This document shows, piece by piece, positions 1 through 5,734 of a DNA stretch of 6,813 bases. The position numbers and the translations under genes are program-made. The first letter of the stretch is position 1; the number at the start of each line of letters is the position of its first letter. The notes beneath the pieces were generated by a model. It was not told the origin of the DNA and searched no databases. It saw nothing but the letters and a program-made list of their open reading frames with translations. This stretch comes from Anaerolineales bacterium (GTDB lineage: Bacteria; Chloroflexota; Anaerolineae; 4572-78; J111). The stretch is taken from contig JAAUSP010000424.1 in the NCBI GenBank assembly GCA_012032575.1, forward strand, positions 1 through 6,813. Direction: 5' to 3'.

Positions 1-952
1 AGCGTACATTGAGTTTATAGGCGGTTACAAGGCCATAAGCGTCCCCGGATGGCGGCGGCGAGGGTGGTGGAGGTGGGGGCTGGCTGCCGGAATTCCAGGC
101 CAGCCGGGCGACCGCTCCGCCGGTATTCTCATAATATTCCAGTTGAACCGTAATCGCTCCGCCCGGCAGATAAATATCGCCGACGTAGGTGCGGGGCGAT
201 TGGTCTTTCCAGGCGTCAATCAGCAGATGGCCGTTGACAAAGAGCCGTGCCCCATCGTCAACCGTAAGGGTGAAGTGATAATTGCCGGGAGGCAGGTTGA
301 GCGACTGGCTCCAGCGAACCGAGAAACCGTCGGCATCAATCACGCCGGGCGCGGGCGAACCACTCCAGGAAAAATCTATCCGGGAGTCATCCCGCACGAC
401 GGCGGGCGGGCCGCTGAGCGATTTGTTATTAAAATACTCGCCGCGCCAATTGTAGATAGTGGGCGGCGGGGGTGGGGGTTGGCTGCCCTGGTTGTAGGAG
501 ACTCTGACTACCGCATCGCCGAAGCGATCAAAATATTCCACCCGCACCAGATGATGGCCCGACCCCAGGTAGGTTTGGGCGCTGTAGGTCGTAGCCGATT
601 GTTCGCGCCACTGGTCAATCAGCAACTGCTCGTCAACCCAGAGGCGGATGCCGTCATCGGCGGTGACGGTGAGGGTGTAATGGCCCGGCGGCACGTCAAT
701 GTAGCGAGTCCAGCGGGCCGAAAATTGGTCGGCATTAACGCCGGAGCCAGGGGAGCCGGCCCCCCAGTTAAAGTCGAGATTGGTATCGGTGCGCTGCAAT
801 ACCGGCGGCCCGCTGAGATTCATATTGTTCCAATAGGCCACCTGCCAGCTTGGGTCGGTGTGCTGGGGCGAAACATCCTGGGCCAGGGCCGGGCCGGTCA
901 GTGCCCCCAACAGGGCCAGGCCACAGATGAGAACAAAAATGTGTTTGAGCAT
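1..952 (-). CDS. Secreted protein with two PA14 domains and probable C-terminal SH3b domain (5' part, runs off left edge)
   Basis: Reading the minus strand from the ATG at 952-950 gives 317 codons with no stop up to the window edge. Residues 1-24 form a signal peptide: MLK, a hydrophobic core, then an ALA|QD cleavage site. Residues about 39-154 and 169-287 are two related domains. Each begins YWNN/YFNN..LSGPP, continues with a DFNW/DFSW strand, an ARWTRYIDVPPG or VRWSQSLNLPPG stretch and a (T)ADDG/VDDG..L(W/F)V motif, and ends LVRVEYFD or VQLEYYEN. This is the PA14 beta-barrel pattern, a family usually tied to carbohydrate or surface binding. Proline-rich linkers follow each domain (about 157-164 and 291-301). 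The last residues (GLVTAYKLNVR) look like the start of a bacterial SH3 domain. AGGAGG lies six bases upstream of the ATG, which fixes the start. The gene is divergent from the GTPase operon, and a shared function is not evident. The 280-residue reading frame on the opposite strand (143-985) is its shadow. Confidence 0.9.
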   Translation of the reverse strand, partial: MLKHIFVLICGLALLGALTGPALAQDVSPQHTDPSWQVAYWNNMNLSGPPVLQRTDTNLDFNWGAGSPGSGVNADQFSARWTRYIDVPPGHYTLTVTADDGIRLWVDEQLLIDQWREQSATTYSAQTYLGSGHHLVRVEYFDRFGDAVVRVSYNQGSQPPPPPPTIYNWRGEYFNNKSLSGPPAVVRDDSRIDFSWSGSPAPGVIDADGFSVRWSQSLNLPPGNYHFTLTVDDGARLFVNGHLLIDAWKDQSPRTYVGDIYLPGGAITVQLEYYENTGGAVARLAWNSGSQPPPPPPSPPPSGDAYGLVTAYKLNVR

Positions 953-958
953 AGTTTA

Positions 959-964
959 CCTCCT
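959..964 (-). promoter_or_regulatory. Ribosome binding site of the PA14 protein
   Basis: The minus strand reads AGGAGG here, six bases before the ATG at 952. It is a near-perfect Shine-Dalgarno sequence and supports that start. No convincing -35/-10 pair was found upstream on this strand. Confidence 0.8.
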
Positions 965-1043
965 GCCTTTTTATTTGACTGTTAATGAACAATGTTTGGT
1001 TTGGTAAGACGTTTTCTCGCTAAAAAAAGTTCCTCCTTTGCCC

Positions 1044-1084
1044 TACGATTTTTCGTACATACATTATACGCATTTGGTACGATT
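1044..1084. repeat. TACGATT direct repeat with small palindrome upstream of the promoter
   Basis: TACGATT occurs at 1044-1050 and again at 1078-1084, where it runs into the predicted -35 box. The first copy also forms the palindrome tacga-tttt-tcgta (1044-1057). The 34-bp spacing is about three helical turns, which suits a regulator binding one face of the DNA. The motifs are short and may be chance. Confidence 0.25.
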
Positions 1085-1111
1085 GACATTTATAATATTC
1101 TCGAATACATT
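1083..1111 (+). promoter_or_regulatory. Predicted sigma70-type promoter of the GTPase operon
   Basis: A perfect TTGACA (1083-1088) is followed after 17 bp by TACATT (1106-1111), which matches four of six -10 consensus bases including the key first, second and last. Transcription would start near 1118, at the left edge of the gtagcaagg repeats, so those repeats would form the 5' leader. A perfect TATAAT also occurs at 1091-1096 but has no acceptable -35 at normal spacing. The match is to a general consensus; no start site has been measured. Confidence 0.5.
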
Positions 1112-1116
1112 TGAAT

Positions 1117-1188
1117 GTAGCAAGGTAACAAGTAGCAAGGTAACAAATCTGCTACCTTGCTACCTGCTACGTGCTACCCTGCTACCTT
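1117..1188. repeat. Tandem and inverted repeat in the operon leader
   Basis: Two perfect 15-bp tandem copies of gtagcaaggtaacaa lie at 1117-1131 and 1132-1146. They are followed by five 7-8 bp units of the opposite polarity (gctacctt, gctacct, gctacgt, gctaccct, gctacctt; 1151-1188). The two halves can pair: 1132-1142 is perfectly complementary to 1153-1163 across a 10-base loop, and alternative registers with the other units are possible. The element ends 23 bp before the GTPase start and lies within the predicted transcript. It could be a mobile or replication-slippage short repeat, or a leader structure. No T-run follows, so it is not a standard terminator. Confidence 0.75.
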
Positions 1189-1199
1189 TATCTCCAAAC

Positions 1200-1204
1200 G
1201 AGGA
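1200..1204 (+). promoter_or_regulatory. Ribosome binding site deciding the GTPase start
   Basis: GAGGA lies seven bases before the ATG at 1212. An in-frame ATG at 1038 would add 58 residues translated from the promoter and repeat region, so 1212 is preferred. Confidence 0.65.
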
Positions 1205-1211
1205 TTTTCGT

Positions 1212-2213
1212 ATGCTCTGCCCTTTCTGTTTGTCCGATGTCAAGTTCAAACAAACCAAGCCGAACGGCAGCCTGGCTTCAATTTATCTTTGCTCGGATTG
1301 CAAAGAGCCGGCTCCGGCCTTGTATGTGCAGGATTACCGGCAGTATCCGCCGGTAGTCATCAGCGCTACCGGCTTTCGCCAGCACGGCAAAACGGTTTAT
1401 TTTGCCGCGCTTTTCTACACTCTGAAAAAGCTCAGCCTGGCCCGCGATTGGCCCGACTTTTTTACCATGGGCCTGAACGAAGACAGCCTGGATACCGTTT
1501 ACGGCAACGTCAGGCTGCTGGAAGGCGGCGCGCTGCCCGACTCCACCCCCAAAAACTTCCCCCGCCCGACCATGATCCGGGTGGACGGCGTGCCCATCCA
1601 GCCGGATTGCACCCTGCTCTTTTTTGATACCGGTGGCGAATGTTTTGAAAAGCCGACCCAACTGGTTCAGTTTGCCGGGTTTGTGCGCCGGGCCAAAGCC
1701 GCGATGCTGCTGGTCAGCGTACCTGATTTGGAAGACCCGCGCTCCGGCATGCAAAAACTGCTCAATACCTACGTGGTCGGCATGCGCGAGTTGGGCGGCC
1801 AAACTGAGGAGCAGGATTTGGTGGTGGTCTACACCAAAGCCGACCAGTTGGCGACGCGCTTCAGCCCCACTTGGGAAGATTTGCGCTCGTATCTGATCAA
1901 AGGCTCGCTTGATGACCTGGTGCGGACCAAAAACTATATCGAGCGCATGCACAAGGTCTCGGAACGGCTGCTGGCCTTTACCGAGCAGGAACTGCACGCC
2001 CACGAATTTGTCAACGCCGCCGAGGCCAATTTTAAAAGCGTCAACTTCTCTATTATTTCCGCCCTGGGCAGCGGGGCCAGTGACGGCCGCCTGCCGGTCG
2101 CCATCGCCCCCCGCCGCATCCTTGACCCGTTGTTATGGGGTATGGAAAAATCGTTCTCCGGCTCGGAGCGGCTGTGGCAGCGCTGGCTGAATTGGCTGTC
2201 CGGCGGAGATTAA
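1212..2213 (+). CDS. Zinc-ribbon TRAFAC-type GTPase (double-GTPase/GAP1 conflict-system family)
   Basis: The protein has 333 residues. It opens with a zinc ribbon, CPFC (3-6) and CSDC (27-30), followed by the GTPase domain. The P-loop is GFRQHGKT (54-61). The strand LLFFDTGGE (135-143) carries the DxxG motif (D139, G142). TKAD (208-211) after a VVVY strand is the guanine-specificity G4 motif, and SAL (283-285) fits G5. Switch I probably lies in the STPKNFPRPT stretch (111-120). It should bind and hydrolyse GTP and act as a cytoplasmic molecular switch; no membrane segment is seen. Only one GTPase domain is visible, so the name double-GTPase would be a family label, not a description. It is first in the operon, 12 bp before paralogue A. 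The start at 1212 has an RBS and makes the zinc ribbon the very N-terminus. GTPase assignment is strong; the exact subfamily is from memory of similar proteins. Confidence 0.87.
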   Translation: MLCPFCLSDVKFKQTKPNGSLASIYLCSDCKEPAPALYVQDYRQYPPVVISATGFRQHGKTVYFAALFYTLKKLSLARDWPDFFTMGLNEDSLDTVYGNVRLLEGGALPDSTPKNFPRPTMIRVDGVPIQPDCTLLFFDTGGECFEKPTQLVQFAGFVRRAKAAMLLVSVPDLEDPRSGMQKLLNTYVVGMRELGGQTEEQDLVVVYTKADQLATRFSPTWEDLRSYLIKGSLDDLVRTKNYIERMHKVSERLLAFTEQELHAHEFVNAAEANFKSVNFSIISALGSGASDGRLPVAIAPRRILDPLLWGMEKSFSGSERLWQRWLNWLSGGD

Positions 2214-2225
2214 CAGCAGCGAGTC

Positions 2226-2879
2226 ATGGCTGATCCTGACCCCCCTGATTTATTGATTACGGCTTTACAAAGCCGCGATTGGGCCGCTCACTTTGCGGCC
2301 CGGCAGAAGTTGGTCGCCCTCGCCGGCGAAGCGGCCGAGCCATTAAGCCGCCTTGCCGCCGATGAGTCCCATCCTTTACGGTCAGTCGCGTTGGAGCTGC
2401 TCACCTATATCGAGCAGGAAACAAGCCTTCGTTTTTCCGGGCGACTCGCCGAAATTTTGTGTCCGCGCTGTTTAACCCGCTTTTGCGCTCACTCGGTCCA
2501 TTTGCCCTGGGGCGTCTCTTTTACCTACTACGGCTGCCGCGTTTGCAGCCAGAGCCGGGAGTTTTTAGCAGGAATCAAGCGGGTCGTGGCAATTTTGGAT
2601 GCAGCCCGGCCTGAGACACAGCTTCGTCAGGCTGGTATTCTGCGGGTTAACTGGCTGGCTCACCCTGTTCTGTTTGATTTCGACCGGGTTGAGCTTATCC
2701 GGACCACCGATCATGACGCAGAGCGCTTTGCCATCCAGGTTGGCAACGATACCGATCCCTACCGCAAGCCGCGCTACTCGCAGATGACGTGCCGGATTGG
2801 GCCGGACTGCCAATTGTCGGAAAATACACTGCGAATTTTGGACCGGATGTTTGGTGAGGTCGAGCGAATACAATCATGA
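2226..2879 (+). CDS. HEAT-like/zinc-ribbon paralogue A (short form), function unknown
   Basis: The protein has 217 residues and is not recognised as a named family. Residues 8-66 look like two HEAT-type helical hairpins (LLITALQSRDWAAHFAARQ, then PLRSVALELLTYIEQET). A zinc ribbon follows: CPRC (79-82) and CRVC (104-107), with an HLPWGVSFTYYG strand between. The C-terminal domain (about 118-217) contains ILRVNWL..P.LFDFDRVELI, the block QVGNDTDPYRKPRYSQM, two conserved cysteines (C189, C195) and LSENTLRIL. Genes B and C encode the same HEAT, ribbon and C-terminal order with longer N-termini, so this is the minimal version; it lacks their W..ILWREW motif. Its TGA overlaps the next ATG (ATGA, 2876-2879). 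An adaptor or nucleic-acid/peptide-binding role beside the GTPase is inference only. Confidence 0.85.
   Translation: MADPDPPDLLITALQSRDWAAHFAARQKLVALAGEAAEPLSRLAADESHPLRSVALELLTYIEQETSLRFSGRLAEILCPRCLTRFCAHSVHLPWGVSFTYYGCRVCSQSREFLAGIKRVVAILDAARPETQLRQAGILRVNWLAHPVLFDFDRVELIRTTDHDAERFAIQVGNDTDPYRKPRYSQMTCRIGPDCQLSENTLRILDRMFGEVERIQS
2748..2842 (+). repeat. Near-identical 3' block, copy in gene A
   Basis: These 95 bases match 3890-3984 in gene B with four differences that I can count (2789, 2792, 2807, 2834). All four are silent third-position changes. The first 41 bases are identical. Sequence just upstream is much less alike, so the similarity starts abruptly at the shared gataccgat. Confidence 0.85.
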
Positions 2880-4045
2880 GCCAGTCTATCCGGCAGCAAA
2901 CCAGCGCAGAGAGCGACTGGAAGAATATCCTCTGGCGGGAGTGGCGTAACAGCGAGGATGAGGAGTATGCTAACCACTTGCTTGAATTGTTAATCAGTGA
3001 GCCAATAGACTGGAGAGTATTCCTCTTTATTTTTCTACTTGATCTGCTTTTTGGGATGATTGGAGGATTGTTAGCTGGTTATGGCACTTACACGCGGACG
3101 ATCATAGCTAGTACAACCCAAGGGGGAGATTGGGCGAAAGCCTTTGCCACATCTATAGTGCTTGGCGGTTTGATTGGCGGCAGTGTAGGTTTAGTAATCA
3201 CTTTATTATTGAGAAAACAACTTCTGCAATATACAGGGCGTGATTGGTATTTTTGGTGGGCTGAACTACCCCAGATGGCCCAGGTTGAAACGGCATTACA
3301 GTATGCCTGTTTGACCCGCCCCAAAAATGAGAAGGTTTGGGCTACAGGGTTGCAGCGTTTAGCAGAGCAAAGACAGCAGCCTGACTCGTTGGACAAGCTT
3401 GTAGCTGATTTGCGTAGTAACTCCTGGGTAGCTCGCTTCGTTGCCAGCTACGGTTTGGTCTTCCTGGGTGGAGAGGCGGTGGAAACATTACAGACTATTG
3501 CTGTAAAAAAGAATAGTCCTTTGAGTCGGGTGGCAACCAGGATATTAAAGCAGATTGAAATTGAAACTACTCGTTTAGCCAAGCAAGCTTCTGTATTGGT
3601 ATGCCCTCGATGTCTGATGCACTACGATACTCAGCGGGTCTATCTGACGTGGCAACCAGATTTAAGTTTTTATGGTTGTCGAAATTGTCATCAGAGTCGG
3701 TCACATCAAGTTTGGCCAGAGGGGATAGTCCTTGTTCTGGATACAGATATGGCTGTCACACGAGTGGAACGGAACTCTAGCTTATATGTAAGTTGGTTCC
3801 AACATTGTGAATTGTTCGACTTTGACCGGGTTGAAATTATTCAAGCCAGCGACGAAGAAGTCGAGCGTTTCGCCGTGCAGGTCGGCAATGATACCGATCC
3901 CTACCGCAAGCCGCGCTACTCGCAGATGACATGTCGGATTGGGCCGGATTGCCAATTGTCGGAAAATACACTGCGGATTTTGGAAAGGATGTTTGGCAAA
4001 GTGGAACATCAAACAGGAATTATGCATGAGTCAATCGGGGGCTGA
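2876..4045 (+). CDS. HEAT-like/zinc-ribbon paralogue B, membrane-anchored form
   Basis: The protein has 389 residues. The N-terminus has DWKNILWREW (14-23) and an acidic EDEEYANHLLELL stretch, shared with paralogue C. Two hydrophobic glycine-rich segments follow, about 47-70 (FLFIFLLDLLFGMIGGLLAG) and 92-112 (SIVLGGLIGGSVGLVITLLL). They predict a membrane hairpin absent from A and C. A helical HEAT-like region (about 134-232), a zinc ribbon (CPRC 243-246, CRNC 268-271) and the C-terminal domain with GNDTDPYRKPRYSQM, C353/C359 and LSENTLRIL complete it. It is AT-richer than its neighbours: 3481-3540 has 25 G/C of 60, against 40 of 60 at 4201-4260 in gene C. Its C-terminus is a mosaic: it equals C up to GNDTD and A afterwards. 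It overlaps A by 4 bp and C by 20 bp. Function is unknown; a membrane-tethered adaptor is inferred. Confidence 0.85.
   Translation: MSQSIRQQTSAESDWKNILWREWRNSEDEEYANHLLELLISEPIDWRVFLFIFLLDLLFGMIGGLLAGYGTYTRTIIASTTQGGDWAKAFATSIVLGGLIGGSVGLVITLLLRKQLLQYTGRDWYFWWAELPQMAQVETALQYACLTRPKNEKVWATGLQRLAEQRQQPDSLDKLVADLRSNSWVARFVASYGLVFLGGEAVETLQTIAVKKNSPLSRVATRILKQIEIETTRLAKQASVLVCPRCLMHYDTQRVYLTWQPDLSFYGCRNCHQSRSHQVWPEGIVLVLDTDMAVTRVERNSSLYVSWFQHCELFDFDRVEIIQASDEEVERFAVQVGNDTDPYRKPRYSQMTCRIGPDCQLSENTLRILERMFGKVEHQTGIMHESIGG
3054..3211 (+). other. Predicted two-segment membrane hairpin region of paralogue B
   Basis: Codons 60-112 cover the end of the first predicted membrane segment (GMIGGLLAG), a loop containing TYTRTIIASTTQGGDWAKAF, and the whole second segment ending LVITLLL, followed by RKQ. 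In paralogue C the corresponding place between ILWREW and the helical region holds only a short stretch with WFKRFGLKNR, so the hairpin appears to be an insertion or replacement specific to B. Confidence 0.6.
3890..3984 (+). repeat. Near-identical 3' block, copy in gene B
   Basis: This is the partner of 2748-2842. It encodes DTDPYRKPRYSQM through LSENTLRILE and is GC-rich inside an otherwise AT-richer gene. Immediately upstream, 3872-3898 is instead identical over 27 bases to 4824-4850 in gene C, so the recombination junction lies in or beside gataccgat (3890-3898). Confidence 0.85.
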
Positions 4046-4979
4046 GAGTCCGGCCAAATCCTTACCGGTGAAGGATGCCCCTCAAAACTGGCAGGACATC
4101 CTCTGGCGCGAGTGGCAGCACTGTGACGACCAGGATTATGCCCGGCGGTTATATCAAGCTGTCTCGCATGGGCCGCTGAGTTGGTTCAAGCGTTTCGGTC
4201 TGAAAAACAGACCTCACCCCCTGGCCGCCGAGGTGGAAGCCGCGCTGCGTCAGGCTGTCGCCGCGCGGCGGGGAGCCAGGGATGTGTGGCAGCGCCGGCT
4301 GGAACGCCTGGACGAGAGCAAAGAGAAACCTATTCCCCTGGAAAAGCTGGTGACGAGCTTGCACGACAATCACTGGCTGGAACGGTTTGTCGCCCGGCAC
4401 GTTTTGCTGGATCGAGGTGGTGAAGCCGCGGCCTCTTTATACACTCTGGCTCTGAACAGTGCCGATCCCGGTCAACCGTCGGCTGTCTGGTTACTCCAGA
4501 GTATTGCTGCCGATACAAGCACCCGGCTGGCCCCGCTGGCGGAGGACCTTTTGTGTCCGCGTTGTTTGGCCTGCTGCGGGGCACACTCTATTGATCTGCC
4601 CTCGCAGTCTGATTTAACCTTTTACGGCTGCCGGGTCTGCCGGCAGAGCCGGGACCTCCAACCCCGGCCCGACCTTCTTGTTGCTGTGCTTGATCGAAGT
4701 ATGGGGGTTGAACAAAAGCATAAAAATCAGATTCTTCGGGTTAACTGGCTCCAGCGCCGGAATTTATTTGATTTTGAGCGGGTCGAAATCATTCAGGCCA
4801 GTGACGAAGAGGTGGAACGCTTTGCCGTGCAGGTCGGCAATGATACCGATGTTCTGCGGCAGTCTCGCTACAAAGAAATGAGCTGCGTCGTTGCCCCCGA
4901 ATGTCATCTGTCTGAGAATACACTCCGCATTTTGGAGCACACGTTTGGCGAGGTAAAAATCCATGCTCCTCACCTTTGA
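4026..4979 (+). CDS. HEAT-like/zinc-ribbon paralogue C, soluble long form
   Basis: The protein has 317 residues from the ATG at 4026. The start is chosen because AGGA lies seven bases upstream (4015-4018) and because the product then begins MSQS, like paralogue B. An upstream in-frame ATG at 3939 would read through the conserved 3' end of gene B. Features in order: NWQDILWREW (21-30) with DDQDYARRL; a soluble stretch without membrane segments; HEAT-like helices about 66-165 (AAEVEAALRQAV, EKLVTSLHDNHWLERFVAR); zinc ribbon CPRC (177-180) and CRVC (202-205); and the C-terminal domain with ILRVNWLQRRNLFDFERVEI, QVGNDTD, C287/C293 and LSENTLRIL. Base composition is GC-rich like the flanking genes. 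The stop overlaps the next gene by 17 bp. Function is unknown; the family signature is the same as in A and B. Confidence 0.85.
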   Translation: MSQSGAESPAKSLPVKDAPQNWQDILWREWQHCDDQDYARRLYQAVSHGPLSWFKRFGLKNRPHPLAAEVEAALRQAVAARRGARDVWQRRLERLDESKEKPIPLEKLVTSLHDNHWLERFVARHVLLDRGGEAAASLYTLALNSADPGQPSAVWLLQSIAADTSTRLAPLAEDLLCPRCLACCGAHSIDLPSQSDLTFYGCRVCRQSRDLQPRPDLLVAVLDRSMGVEQKHKNQILRVNWLQRRNLFDFERVEIIQASDEEVERFAVQVGNDTDVLRQSRYKEMSCVVAPECHLSENTLRILEHTFGEVKIHAPHL

Positions 4980-5616
4980 CCGCACCAACTACCCCCTCAT
5001 CGCCGTGGAGGAAATAGGGCTGGAAGTCCATCTGCTGCCGGTGACCAAGCAGCAGTTTGAGCTGTTTGTGGCCGCATCCGGCCCGCTGGAAGAAGCCCGC
5101 TATCAAAAACTGCTGGCTTTGAACCCGGCAGTTCCCCCGGCTGAGGGTGCAAGCGCCGAGCCGGAACGCCTTTTCGTCACCGGGATTTTGGCCAAAGAAG
5201 CCCAGGCGTTTGCGACCTGGCTGGGCGAAGGGCTGGACCTGCCCACGGTCAAAGAGTGGCGGGCCATCTACAACACCTTCCGCCGGACCTCTCTGCCCCG
5301 GCACGATTTGGGCGCGGAGTTGGCCGGCAGCCCGCTGGGTGCTTTTGTAGCCCACCAGATCAGGCAGATGCCCGGCAACCTCATGCTCGATTTGTCGCTC
5401 ATGCGCGGCGGGCTGGTCGAATGGGCGCGGCAGGGTCAGGGTTGGGTTGGACTGGGATCGCCGCGCCCCGACTTTCAACCCAATTTGTGGGACCCCCTCA
5501 CCGACGAAGTCAAACCCCTTCGCCCCGACGAGCGCCTGCCCTATTTCGGCTTTCGTCTCATCCGGCGGGGGGAATGGTATTTGGCTGATAGAGAGAAGGT
5601 TCGTTATATTGAATAA
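4963..5616 (+). CDS. FGE/SUMF1-like C-type-lectin-fold protein without catalytic cysteines
   Basis: The protein has 217 residues. It shows the sulfatase-modifying-factor pattern in order: LPVTKQQFELFVAASG (25-40), corresponding to the family's VT..Q(Y/F)..F; AQAFATWLG..LDLPTVKEWRAIY (80-103), matching the A..(Y/W)..WL....RLPTE.EWE signature; GLVEWARQG (150-158), corresponding to N.WEW; and FGFRLIRR (195-202), matching GFR.V. Formylglycine-generating enzymes use a pair of cysteines to bind copper, but this protein has no cysteine at all. It is also short for the family, so catalysis is unlikely. A ligand- or protein-binding role is inferred. GAGG lies nine bases upstream of the ATG (4950-4953), inside the end of gene C, and the 17-bp overlap suggests coupling. 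It closes the contiguous part of the operon. Confidence 0.8.
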   Translation: MLLTFDRTNYPLIAVEEIGLEVHLLPVTKQQFELFVAASGPLEEARYQKLLALNPAVPPAEGASAEPERLFVTGILAKEAQAFATWLGEGLDLPTVKEWRAIYNTFRRTSLPRHDLGAELAGSPLGAFVAHQIRQMPGNLMLDLSLMRGGLVEWARQGQGWVGLGSPRPDFQPNLWDPLTDEVKPLRPDERLPYFGFRLIRRGEWYLADREKVRYIE

Positions 5617-5645
5617 GGCAGTTCCAAGAAAATAATTACTCAAAT

Positions 5646-5704
5646 ATTCGTGTTGCGTGTTGCGTCTTGCGTAAGATCAAACAGACGGAACACGCAACAC
5701 GAAT
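5646..5704. repeat. Hairpin with perfect 16-bp arms built from cgtgttg heptamers
   Basis: Arm attcgtgttgcgtgtt (5646-5661) is perfectly complementary to aacacgcaacacgaat (5689-5704), with a 27-base loop. Inside the left half, cgtgttg-cgtgttg-cgtcttg-cgt is a run of 7-bp units. No T-run follows on the plus strand, so it is not a standard rho-independent terminator, though it could attenuate or process the transcript between the FGE-like gene and the GAP1-like gene. Its design resembles that of the 1117-1188 element while its sequence differs. Confidence 0.85.
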
Positions 5705-5721
5705 TTACTGATTTCACCATC

Positions 5722-5726
5722 AGGAG
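5722..5726 (+). promoter_or_regulatory. Ribosome binding site of the GAP1-like gene
   Basis: AGGAG lies eight bases before the ATG at 5735. The strong site shows that the gene is translated independently of the upstream operon, from which it is separated by 118 bp. Confidence 0.75.
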
Positions 5727-5734
5727 TTACCATT

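Noticed and set aside
143..985. 280-residue plus-strand reading frame
   Set aside because: It is antisense to the PA14 protein, starts without an RBS and has no domain pattern. The minus-strand frame has a signal peptide, an RBS and two clear domains.
1117..1188. CRISPR-like array
   Set aside because: The units are 7-15 bp and contiguous with no spacers, and no cas gene is nearby.
1038..1211. N-terminal extension of the GTPase from an ATG at 1038
   Set aside because: It would translate the promoter and the gtagcaagg repeats. The ATG at 1212 has an RBS and starts directly at the zinc ribbon.
1278..2003. 241-residue minus-strand reading frame
   Set aside because: It is the complement of the GTPase gene, a GC-rich shadow with no recognisable motif.
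3939..4025. Upstream start for paralogue C
   Set aside because: It would read the conserved 3' end of gene B in another frame. The ATG at 4026 has an RBS and gives an MSQS start like gene B.
2748..5616. Diversity-generating retroelement (template/variable repeat pair)
   Set aside because: A lectin-fold protein and near-identical repeats are present, but the A/B differences are not at adenines only, all are silent, the repeats are not in the lectin-fold gene, and no reverse transcriptase is in the window.
4789..5643. 284-residue minus-strand reading frame
   Set aside because: It is the antisense shadow of the FGE-like gene and the end of paralogue C, with no family pattern.
5646..5715. Rho-independent terminator after the FGE-like gene
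   Set aside because: The stem is long and perfect, but the loop is 27 bases and no T-run follows on the plus strand.
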